This document shows, piece by piece, positions 22,642 through 31,202 of a DNA stretch of 64,000 bases. Each line of letters opens with the position of its first letter. The first letter of the stretch is position 1. The DNA lies in NCBI GenBank assembly GCA_039000515.1, contig JBCFYV010000012.1, forward strand, positions 45,422,167 through 45,486,166, read 5' to 3'. The position numbers and the translations under genes are program-made. Source of the DNA: Timema cristinae (Eukaryota > Arthropoda > Insecta > Phasmatodea > Timematidae). The notes under the pieces are model-generated. The model was not told where the DNA came from and ran no database searches. It saw only the letters and a program-made list of their open reading frames with translations.

Positions 22642-25232
22642 GGCGCGCTCGCGACCGTGGTACGGCCGCGTCTGTAAGTTTTATGCCGCGGATTTTGAAT
22701 CCCATGGTTAATGTTTGTATTGGTCATGTGGGATGTTTAGGGTTATTTGATACTGGGGCGAGCAACTCCTTCATTAGTGAGAAACTTCTTGGTATTATTG
22801 GGGGCAAAGTTAATATTATGTGTGAAGATATTGGCCCGAAATCGTACACTGTTGCGAATGGGCAATGTTTAATGGTAGACCATAAGGTACGTCTCTCCTT
22901 TAAAATTGACAGGTTTTCTTGGAAACGTTCCTTTTACGTAGTGCCGACCCTCCCGTTTGACATGATTTTGGGGAACGATTTTTTGTTTGAGACCAACGCT
23001 AGGTTGGATATGGGAAAACGTATTGTCTCCTTTAGTTTTGCGCCAGGGGAATTTGTCTCGTTTGCGACCGAGAAAACGCCGCCATGCTTGTTTCCTTTGG
23101 ATAGGGATAAAGAGGCCATTCAAAGGGTAGTTAACCGGTTTTCTGATGTAATCACAGATAGGTGGGGGAAATGCGACATTCTCCCTTACGACATTGTTGC
23201 TCTTGACAACATCCCCGTACGGTCAGGGCCATACTCATGCGCTCCTCCCAAAATGGAGATTTTTAGAGATCTGATTTTCGACTTAGAAAAAAAAGGAGTC
23301 ATTCGCCCGTCTAAATCACCTTATGCCAGCCCCGCTTTCATTATTCCCCGCAAGGGCAAGGGGCATCGCCTCATTGTTGACTACAGGAAACTTAATAAGA
23401 AACTTGTTTTCGATCCTTATCCGATGCCTAGCCTAGAGTCGGCATTCCAACACCTTGGTAAAGCCAGGTATTACAGTCTCATTGATCTTAACGCTAGCTT
23501 CCTCCAATGCGCGCTCTCAGAGCCATCCAAGAAATTTACCGCCTTTGTAACTCCGTGGCAGGTTTATGAATTTAACCGCGTCCCGTTAGGCATTAGTTGC
23601 GGGGGACAAGCGCTTAGTAGAGTGTTAGATCATATTCTTGCCGACTTAAAATTTAAATTTGTTTTCAATTATCTCGATGATATTTGCATTTATAGTAATT
23701 CACTTCAGGACCATTTGCGTCACGTAGAAACTGTGTTAGAACGTCTGCGCTCTGCTGGACTCACTGTTAATCCTGAAAAGGTTACATGGGCTAAGGAGTC
23801 TGTCCCGTATCTGGGATATGTTATTTCCCGGGGAAATTTGCTCGTTGACCCTGAGCGAGTCAAGCCTATTCTTGACTTCCCTACCCCGAAGAATTTAAAG
23901 GGAACTTCTAGGTTTTTGGGGATGTGCGCATATTACGCCAGGTTTATCCCCTCTTTCTCTGAGTTAGCTTACCCGCTAAACACCCTTAAGAAAAAGGGAG
24001 CTGTATTTGCGTGGGGTCGGGAACAAAATGATGCCTTTCTCGCCCTCAAACGGCACCTTGTCTCTCCGGCGGTATTGCGCATGCCCGACTTCTCCCTCCC
24101 TTTTATTTTACATGTTGATGCGTCGTCAATTGCCCTCGGCGCGGTGCTTTCGCAGCGAACCCCTGATGGATGTAGGCCGGTAGCGTTCGCCAGCAAGACC
24201 TTAAATGCTGCTGAGAAAAAGTACAGTACGTACGAAAAGGAATGCTTAGGTTGTGTTTTCGCAGTAGAAAAGTTCTCAGACTACCTAGAGCTTAGAAAGT
24301 TTGACCTGTATACAGACAACATGGCGCTGACCTGGCTATGGAACCACCCCAAACAGTTGGGTAAAATAGGCCGCTGGATCTGGAGGCTTTCTAGGTTTGA
24401 CTTCACTACCCATCATGTCGCGGGTAAAGAGAATGTTGTAGCTGATGCGTTGTCGCGGATGGCAGAGGATCTTGACCCTGTAGGAGATGAAGCGGAGGCG
24501 GGAACGCTAGGCGTGATTCACACCATCCCAGAATCTTTTATTTCAATTGGTGCTCATCAGGCCGAGGATGAATTTTGTAAACAGCTCGTAGATAGGATTA
24601 GAACTGGGGAAGTAGTTGGGAACTATCGCCTGCGCAAGGGTCTCTTAGTGACTAATATTAGGGGGAGACCCAAATACTATATTCCCGAGAAGCTCAGGCC
24701 TATGCTACTTAAGTATTTCCACGATTCTGTTTTGGGTGGGCATTGTGGGGTGCTCAAAACTGAGAAGAAAGTTTCCAAAGAGTTTTATTGGCCCAACTTG
24801 CCCAAGGACGTGAGGGAGTGGGTGCGCAAGTGTGAGGCCTGCCAAAGGGCCAAACCCTCACAAAACTCGAAATTTGGTTTTCATTCTGCTGACGTTGCCA
24901 CACGCCCCTGGGAGAAAGTTTTTGTTGACTATGTTGGGCCCCTTACGCGTTCCTCCCAGGGCAACACGTCTATTTTGGTAGTGCTGGATGCATTTTCTAA
25001 ATTTGTGGTGTTAATTCCCCTTAGGAACATGAAGGCATCTACGACTGTGAATGCCTTATCTAGGCGGGTGTGGGGCGTTCTAGGAACCCCTAAGGTTGTG
25101 GTTAGTGACAATGGCCCCTGTTTCCGTTCCAAGGCTTTCAAAGACATGTGCTTCTCTTGGGGGGTCAAACACGTGACCACCAGCCCATACTACCCTCCCC
25201 CAACCACGTTGAGCGTTTTAATAGGAATTTAA
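22620..25232 (+). CDS. pol: Pol polyprotein: protease, reverse transcriptase, RNase H, integrase (3' end frameshifted)
   Basis: The frame is open from 22599, with no ATG needed if it is made by -1 frameshifting from gag. Numbering from 22620: an aspartic protease with DTGA (residues 44-47); a reverse transcriptase (about 195-370) with LIDL (Asp289) and the YLDD active site (351-354); an RNase H with Asp500, Glu541 and Asp566 and a final ADALSR; and an integrase with an H701/H708/C738/C741 zinc finger and catalytic Asp770 and Asp830. The catalytic Glu is not in this frame: the frame is lost in a C-rich run near 25195-25201 and Glu appears at 25211 in the next frame. This is the standard Ty3/Gypsy order. 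All visible catalytic residues up to the shift are present, so decay is minimal. Confidence 0.92.
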   Translation: MQAGKLLRRARDRGTAASVSFMPRILNPMVNVCIGHVGCLGLFDTGASNSFISEKLLGIIGGKVNIMCEDIGPKSYTVANGQCLMVDHKVRLSFKIDRFSWKRSFYVVPTLPFDMILGNDFLFETNARLDMGKRIVSFSFAPGEFVSFATEKTPPCLFPLDRDKEAIQRVVNRFSDVITDRWGKCDILPYDIVALDNIPVRSGPYSCAPPKMEIFRDLIFDLEKKGVIRPSKSPYASPAFIIPRKGKGHRLIVDYRKLNKKLVFDPYPMPSLESAFQHLGKARYYSLIDLNASFLQCALSEPSKKFTAFVTPWQVYEFNRVPLGISCGGQALSRVLDHILADLKFKFVFNYLDDICIYSNSLQDHLRHVETVLERLRSAGLTVNPEKVTWAKESVPYLGYVISRGNLLVDPERVKPILDFPTPKNLKGTSRFLGMCAYYARFIPSFSELAYPLNTLKKKGAVFAWGREQNDAFLALKRHLVSPAVLRMPDFSLPFILHVDASSIALGAVLSQRTPDGCRPVAFASKTLNAAEKKYSTYEKECLGCVFAVEKFSDYLELRKFDLYTDNMALTWLWNHPKQLGKIGRWIWRLSRFDFTTHHVAGKENVVADALSRMAEDLDPVGDEAEAGTLGVIHTIPESFISIGAHQAEDEFCKQLVDRIRTGEVVGNYRLRKGLLVTNIRGRPKYYIPEKLRPMLLKYFHDSVLGGHCGVLKTEKKVSKEFYWPNLPKDVREWVRKCEACQRAKPSQNSKFGFHSADVATRPWEKVFVDYVGPLTRSSQGNTSILVVLDAFSKFVVLIPLRNMKASTTVNALSRRVWGVLGTPKVVVSDNGPCFRSKAFKDMCFSWGVKHVTTSPYYPPPTTLSVLIGI

Positions 25233-25731
25233 ATGTGGCGCTAACTATTTTCCACCACCAGGACCACTCTCATTGGGACAAGGACCTCGACTTTCTGAAC
25301 GTCGCGTTCAACTCTGCGTACCACGAGTCAGTCGGAGCCACTCCTGCCTCGGTCTTCTTGAATAGGGATTTAAACCACCCCTCTTAACTACGTGGGATGT
25401 TGACCCGCTCTTATCTGACGCCCATGACCGCCCCTTTGAAGAGAAGTGTGAACTCGCCTATAAAAATTTGTTGAAGTCTAGAAGGAAAGTAGCTGCTACT
25501 TACAATCGGGGACGTGTCCCCGTCCCGTTTAATGTGGGTGACAAAGTAGTTTGTAAATGCTTCCCCTTGAGCTCGGCGATGGACAAGACGTCGGCTAAGC
25601 TGGCATTCAAATGGAGTGGGCCATGGCACATCGACAAGTTCCTAACGCCTGTCTCAGTCCTACTAGTGGACATTGCGGACCCTTCTGTAACCCGCCGCGC
25701 CCACGTTAGCCACCTCAAGGCGGTGACGTAG
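25205..25731 (+). pseudogene. pol: Integrase C-terminal part, in two further frames
   Basis: This is the rest of integrase. The segment 25205-25387 (frame 2) carries the third catalytic acid in HVERFNRNL and an 'AFNSAYHESVGATP' block. After a second shift at a C run near 25378-25381, frame 1 continues to 25731. That part has a basic 'FNVGDKV' segment and the GPY/F-type module (KWSGPWHIDKFLTPVS). There is no chromodomain. Both shifts are consistent with one missing base in a C run. It is either a truly disabled integrase or an artefact of homopolymer sequencing. Confidence 0.85.
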
Positions 25732-26272
25732 TGAGTCCACGTCCTGTGCAAGAAGGCAGGACGTGTTATTGGGTAAGAATTATTTATGTGTATATGGAGT
25801 AAAATTTAGGAATTATCATAGGTTATTTAGGTATATAGTGTAAAGTTTAGGGTTTATTGTAGGTTATGTTTATTTGTTATATTGGACATTGATTCAAATC
25901 TTAGGGGTAGGCCTACCCGAACTTCTATATATATCTAATGGTTAGTGACTTATGTTTGAGTGTCACTCTGGGAACTTGGAAGAATCCATACGCGTGTGTG
26001 CGCGCGTACTATATGAAAAAGGAAGATGATGCAGTGCTTGCCCTTGTAGAACACTCTTGTTCCTGTTGTGTCTACTTGGAGGCATAGCCTCATGTGGATG
26101 CGCACTAAGTGCCGTGATGAACTGGATTAGATGGACTGCGCCTGCCAGCAGCCGTGTCAGAGCATTGTAGACTGTACACTTGTATTATTTTTGTAACTGT
26201 AGTTTATTTGTTCTCAGAGAGGTCTTCACCTTTCCCTCCCCTTCCCTTTTGGTTCGGGGCGAGATATCGAAC

Positions 26273-26400
26273 GCGTCTGCTACAGAAGACGGAGGCTGGC
26301 TGGGCCGACGGACATGTGGGACGGGTCTCAGCTTCAGCGTCTGCTACTGAAGACGGAGGCTGACTGGACCGACGGATATGTGGGACGAGTGTCAGCTTCA
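26273..26400 (+). repeat. 64-bp tandem duplication, two copies
   Basis: Both copies run from 'gcgtctgctac' through 'gaagacggaggctg' to 'gtcagcttca' or 'ctcagcttca', with a handful of mismatches. Confidence 0.93.
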
Positions 26401-26581
26401 CTGGGTCGTCGGAAAGAAGGAGAGAGAGAGCATCAGTGCCGTGCGTGTAGTACTCCGGCGTGAGCCACTCCAGGATCTGTCAGAGCGCCACTACCGGGTG
26501 GGCTTACTACTTGACCATGAGGCCGGCTATCCAAGGACTGTCATGAGGGTTCGTGTGGATCATCTCCCCATTGTCTGCCAC

Positions 26582-26612
26582 TAACGGCAGGGAAGGTACC
26601 GCCCTGCCGTTA
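26582..26612 (+). promoter_or_regulatory. Stem-loop near the polypurine tract
   Basis: Perfect 11-bp arms with a 9-base loop. It lies 36 bases before the polypurine tract. A role in RNA export, stability or plus-strand priming is conjecture. Confidence 0.5.
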
Positions 26613-26647
26613 CGCCTACTGCTGAGGACTCCTTCTGACATCCCGTC

Positions 26648-26658
26648 AGGGGGGAGGA
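26648..26658 (+). other. Polypurine tract
   Basis: AGGGGGGAGGA abuts the TG of the 3' LTR, as expected for the plus-strand primer. Confidence 0.88.
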
Positions 26659-27868
26659 TGTAACAACTTACATTGTAACAACACTCACCAACTCGGACAG
26701 ACAACTGGGACAGCGATGTAACGACTTACATGGTAACAACACTCGCCAACTGGGACAGCCAACTGAGTCAACACGCGGCACTAGCTTGACCGGCGACCTA
26801 CGCTCTCGCCAAATACATCGGACTGACTGAAGGTGTGTCCGCGCCTGCCGGCAACGAGGCTCGACCACGTGTTCGGCCAGCAGAGAAGATGGATAGAAGA
26901 GTTCCGTTTCCGCCTTCGCCGAGCTTCGAGAAGGTGCTAGGTGTTCGATATGAGTCTCGAACCTCTCCTCCCCCTTGTTTGTAATGTTCTCCAACCTTCC
27001 TTTCCTTCGATCCGCCCCCTTCTCTGAGAATTATATTTCGTATAAATACTAGCGGTACCGGGATCTCAGGTCACTTACTACCCCACCGGCTCGAGGATAA
27101 GAGGTGAGGGCAGCGACTGGGTTTCGGGGGATATTACTTTCCTACCAAAATTACTATTTCGGCGTCATGGGGGGAACTCTTTCTAAATTACTATTTGGAC
27201 TTTGTTATTAACTTATGTTTATTTGAATATTGACTATGCTACGCGCTTATCGCTGCTGGGAGTTAGACCGTCGCTTTCGCCACCACTTATATTCAGGGTC
27301 TGGGCCCTATTTAAATGTACTTCATACATTTGCCAATATTAGCTTTTAGCCTGAGATTGTCAGGTCCTGGGTTCGAAACCCGGCTTATGTTATTTTCAAG
27401 TATAGCTGTTTCTGGACTCATCTTTGTTCGCCAAGTTAAACGCCTAGGGTTGTTAAGTTATTATTACCTTGTGGCCTTGTTTAATTGCTATGACGTCACG
27501 TTTGCTACGGGCGTCTGTAAGAAAGATATATATTTATACTAGGGTGGATAACTTAAACGCTAGAGTAACCAGTTTAGGAACTGATCAATTTAACGAAGTA
27601 ACCAAAGACCATGTCACTGAGATCCCGGACCGTTACCTTTGATGAGTTTGATGTAACGTGATTTGTTTTGAGGAGGTAACGTTTATGTTTACCTTTGATG
27701 TAATTGATTTCCGTGGTGGACGGAAAAGCGCGCTTCACGCGGTGTTGATTGTTTGCTCAGCTTGTTATTGTTCTTTTTTGACTAAATAAAATTGTTATGT
27801 TCATTCAGGTAACTCTTTACCTAATTTACTGCCTCTCTCACCTTATAGATATTAAGGGGGGGGTTGCA
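26659..27868 (+). repeat. 3' LTR of the Ty3/Gypsy element (1210 bp)
   Basis: As far as I can compare by eye it matches the 5' LTR throughout, except for five instead of six C after 'gatccg' (about 27014-27019). It contains TATAAATA at 27041-27048 and AATAAA at 27785-27790. Confidence 0.95.
27785..27790 (+). terminator. AATAAA polyadenylation signal in the 3' LTR
   Basis: AATAAA followed by a G/T-rich stretch ('ttgttatgttc') lies about 80 bases before the LTR end. It is the likely 3' processing signal of the retrotransposon transcript. Confidence 0.55.
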
Positions 27869-27991
27869 TAATAAAGTAACACTTAATTACTTCATATAGG
27901 CTGGCAGTCATATTTTACTAAGATATTTTGTATAGCCAAAAATGGAGCATACGTGCGTTTGCCTAGTCTGTACTGTTTTTGCCATTGCCAT
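27869..27991 (-). pseudogene. N-terminal fragment of the interrupted unknown ORF
   Basis: The minus-strand ATG at 27989-27991 opens MAMAKTVQTRQTHVCSIFGY and, past two stops, the trace reaches the retrotransposon edge at 27869. It continues in the same frame at 19964 (NIKHELRAESASKEPTV...). The two halves therefore bracket the insertion and were one ORF before it. Confidence 0.55.
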
Positions 27992-28729
27992 TTTTACTTT
28001 ACTGTTGCAAAATATACACAAAAGAAAATAGCACTATTGTTCATACAGCGTATAAACCGACAGTTAGTAACACGTGGTGATAAATTAATTATACAAAACT
28101 ATAGTCTATAACACAAAAAGAAAAACAAAAGAAAAAAAAACAATTCAAATGAGACTTTCACATTGGAATTGTAGTACCACATCACAGCATGAAGCTAAAA
28201 AAGTCACTGACTGGGGTTGAGTTTGGAGTTACCTCTTCCTACCTACTAAGCAGTGCTTGTGCAAGGTCGCACTATACATCAGATATGCTACTAATTGTCA
28301 CTTTCTGTCTGATTTTGATGGAACGAAGAATATCACAGTTAAATGTTTAAGTAAAATTAAATTAGCATCCAAAAAATTCAAAAATGTAAAAGATGTCTAA
28401 AAACCACAAAAAAGTAAAAATTTCAAAAGTTTGTTGCACCTCAAAAAATTATTTGTTTGATTTGATATTTTTGTCAATTAAAAACAAATTCTAACGTTTA
28501 ATTTTATCTTTATTAGACCTTTTTATTAAATAAAAAAATATTATCTTCAGAAATTTACCAAAAAAATTGAAAAAACCCATATATGTATAAACATCAACCC
28601 GTTTGCGGCATCTCAAAAGCTTTTATGATTGCTTTGATGTTTCAGTCAGTTCATTAGATTAGTTTGTATTCCGCAAGTCCACTCTGCCTTAAAATATGAA
28701 TGAAGAATGACCCAGGGCACGGGACGATT
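27992..28729. other. No gene identified
   Basis: AT-rich, poly-A-rich sequence with no supported feature. It lies in the presumed first intron of mucin-like gene 1. Confidence 0.45.
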
Positions 28730-28806
28730 CCTGGATAGCTCAGTGGTTTGAACATTGGCGTACTAAGCCAAAGTTCAAGGGTTTGATTCCCGTGTCCAGT
28801 TGTCAT
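28730..28806 (+). mobile_element. tRNA-like SINE head, type D
   Basis: It has an A box 'tagctcagtgg', an anticodon-arm-like perfect stem TTGGC/GCCAA, and a B-box-like 'gggtttgattccc'. The would-be acceptor arms CTGGA/TCCAG pair but in an offset register, so it does not make a proper cloverleaf. It resembles 11627-11705. SINE or pseudo-tRNA is the best reading. Confidence 0.5.
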
Positions 28807-29129
28807 TTTTCAATTTTCAGAATAACATAAATATTAATTTAAACAAATCACTTGTATCAGAGGACATGCGACTTAATTATCAAGTTCATTTAGTCTGGTA
28901 TACAGATGATAGGGAGTTTGGGGTAAAATTTAAGATGGGTGTGTTGAGAATGAGTTTTCCTTGATAGTTTCCCAATCTCCTTGAAGGTAAATGTTTAAAA
29001 AGTTCCTCTATAATGTAACTTTATCACCTCCATCCCATTATTGTAGTACAATGTATATAACCCAGACGTGGTAGCGATTATCTTACATCAAACTATCGAG
29101 AATAATAATGATATTTTATTTCATTTCAG

Positions 29130-29387
29130 AATTGCATCGCTCAAGAAATATCTTGCAATGAGTTTGGGTTCTTCTGCGCCGATAGAATTCGGTTCGGCAA
29201 CTGCATTGACTACACCAATGGCACCATGTCAGCCGATGTATCCTTCCTGATAGAATGCCCAGAAAACACTTACTGCAACATGGAGAGTGTCTCTATCTGC
29301 AAGGAGGTTACGGCAAACACACTCCAAGTTAGCACCACACCGTCAACCGGTACCTACGAAGTCATCCTAAATCTTATGTCTTGTTAA
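29130..29387 (+). CDS. Cysteine-rich exon 2 of mucin-like gene 1
   Basis: A strong acceptor (polypyrimidine 'ttttatttcatttcag' ending 29129) is followed by a phase-0 frame starting NCIAQEISCNEFGFFC. Cysteine spacing is C-x6-C-x6-C-x8-C-x17-C-x5-C-x7-C, identical to that at 41618, including the CPE-x-T-x-C block. This is a peritrophin-like, putatively chitin-binding module seen in secreted insect mucins; the assignment rests on pattern, not on a search. The frame stops at 29385-29387, but a neighbouring frame stays open from there, as if one base were missing. The product would be secreted if joined to exon 13604-13657. Confidence 0.62.
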   Translation, partial: NCIAQEISCNEFGFFCADRIRFGNCIDYTNGTMSADVSFLIECPENTYCNMESVSICKEVTANTLQVSTTPSTGTYEVILNLMSC

Positions 29388-31202
29388 ATTATTTAAGGAC
29401 TAACAACACTTTTGTATCGTCATACAAACATGATAAATTAACAGACGTCCCTAAAAATATCACAATTCTAAAAAATAACTCATCTTTCGTTAATTTTACC
29501 GATTTATTCATAAAAATAAACAATTACTACAAACTCGTTCAGGGAAGGGAGAAAGACACCGAATATACTAGTGTGAGATTGAAAGAAACTGTAAAAATTG
29601 TAAATTACATCATAAAAATCATAAATTTATTTTTGAATAAGTACAACAAAACAAATGATTCTAGTTCAGAAACTAACCTAATAGTCCAGCATATTATAGA
29701 TGTATTCAAACACATTGTTTCCTACTTTTATAGGGACTCGAACTTCGATAGGGACAACAGCATTAATCCTCACCATAATCTCACCCATCTGAGAGCATTC
29801 TGGAGAGGTTTGATAAGGAACACAACGCAACGAACCTAAACAAGTATGATAACAATTTAAAACATATATTGCATGATCTTTATGAAGAAAGAAGCTTTCA
29901 CATCTCCCAAGACATACTCAGAGCATCGCAAGAATCAATAGAAAGTAATCACAAATATTTAACAAAATATTCGGAGAAATCTAGTGAAAGGATAAAGTTG
30001 TTAGCAACTCTTAATAAAGTAGCTGACATAATCCTCAAATTAAAGCTGAAAACTCACCTTATTTGAATGAATTTTACATAGAAGTAGATTCTTCAAATAA
30101 ATCCAATGAGTCCATGGGTTTAAGCTCAGAAAAAACCATATTTCTCGAAAATACAGAAAAAATTCGAGTGAAAAATCAAAAGAATCAAGCGAAGAATATG
30201 AACCCTCCGATCTAAAATAAATATCACAGTAGATGAAAAATTTAAAGAATTAATAAAATATATAACATCTTTAGAAAGTAAACCAGACAAAAAAACTAAT
30301 ATATTAACAACATTAATGAAAATACATTATTCCGCTTGAAAAACGATAAAAATATAATAAATAAATATTTTACTGATAATTTAACTATCTCAAATGGGAA
30401 TTCGTTCGATGAAGAGTCAGACGAATCCTTAGAACTAAGCTGAAGAGCATCAAATTCACAAACAAAACGTATTGTGAGTATGAGTAATTCCAAAGAATCG
30501 ATATATTCTCAAGAGTCATCTGAGGAATCAAAGAGTCAAATGAATTCAAAATTAATAAAAAAGTTAAGAAACATAACTATACCATATTAAATGACAATAC
30601 GATTCAATTGAAATCTATACTAAATAGATTATTTGAAATGGAACGTAGAAACTTAAAGAGTAACAATTTATCATCAATAAACTCTTCAAAGGAATTAGAT
30701 GAAACATCTAAAAACATTTCTAAAGAAACTGAAAAATCTAATGAATCAATGGAAACTCAAAAAATAAAACCGACAAAAATATAAAGTGTCTTGTAATCAG
30801 ACGAACTCCTTAGATAAATTATTTAAAAGAGTGACTGAGCAATCAAATTTTCAATTAAATTCAAAGGATTTCAAATCAACTAATGCCTCGTCACAAATGA
30901 AATATGCCAATCAATTTAACAACCCCCAGCTTATCACCTCGTTAAAGACTGAAAAGAGATCTGATCTTAACTTAGCTCTAGCTCACGTGCTAAGCAAATT
31001 GAATGCCATACTTAATGGATCAAATGAATCTAAATATTCAAACGACTTCAGTCATTCTAATTCACTAGCTGATTCTGGTGACTCAGAAGAATTGGATGAA
31101 GACTCAGATGAAGATGAGACAGAGAATTCAGGAAATGATTCAGAGTACGATAATAAGTCAAATGATTCGAGTGAATTTGATGAATCTAACGATTCAGACT
31201 GA
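29388..31202 (+). pseudogene. Broken Asn/Lys/Ser-rich remainder of mucin-like gene 1
   Basis: Open segments in successive frames (to 29839, about 29796-30066, later short ones, then 30786-31202) together read as one low-complexity protein. It is rich in Asn, Lys, Ser and Glu and carries repeated 'SSNESSEE/SKESNES'-like runs. It ends in a very acidic tail (about 31080-31202: Asp, Glu and Ser only, apart from a few Asn) before a TGA. The frame moves from 0 to 2 to 1 to 0, each step matching one lost base. It has no C-terminal CBM14 domain, unlike gene 2. It is either a pseudogene or an intact gene blurred by indel errors. Confidence 0.5.

Larger units (their letters stand above)
25732..26647 (+). 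other. Untranslated 3' region of the retrotransposon
   Basis: About 0.9 kb between pol and the polypurine tract has no envelope-like frame: no long ORF, signal peptide or membrane segment. It holds a 64-bp tandem duplication (26273-26336 and 26337-26400) and a perfect 11-bp inverted repeat, TAACGGCAGGG / CCCTGCCGTTA (26582-26592 and 26602-26612, 9-base loop). The inverted repeat could form a stable RNA stem just before the polypurine tract. Confidence 0.75.
19965..27868 (+). mobile_element. Full-length Ty3/Gypsy LTR retrotransposon
   Basis: This 7.9-kb element has two direct LTRs (19965-21175 and 26659-27868) that start TG and end CA. They appear identical apart from one base in a C run. Between them are a primer-binding site matching the end of initiator tRNA-Met, a repetitive leader, gag, pol in the order protease-RT-RNase H-integrase (the Ty3/Gypsy order), a 0.9-kb untranslated stretch and a polypurine tract. 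No envelope gene is seen. It is visibly richer in G and C than its surroundings. It lies inside the minus-strand unknown ORF (17880-19964 / 27869-27991). No target-site duplication is evident (left flank ...ATATT, right flank TAATA...). Confidence 0.95.

Noticed and set aside
25732..26658. Envelope gene
   Set aside because: No long frame, signal peptide, membrane anchor or cysteine pattern; the short frames overlap a tandem duplication.
27869..27880. Target-site duplication of the LTR element
   Set aside because: Compared 4-, 5- and 6-base flanks at both ends; none match.
28730..28806. Functional tRNA gene
   Set aside because: A and B boxes and an anticodon stem are present, but acceptor pairing is out of register and the same sequence recurs as SINE heads.
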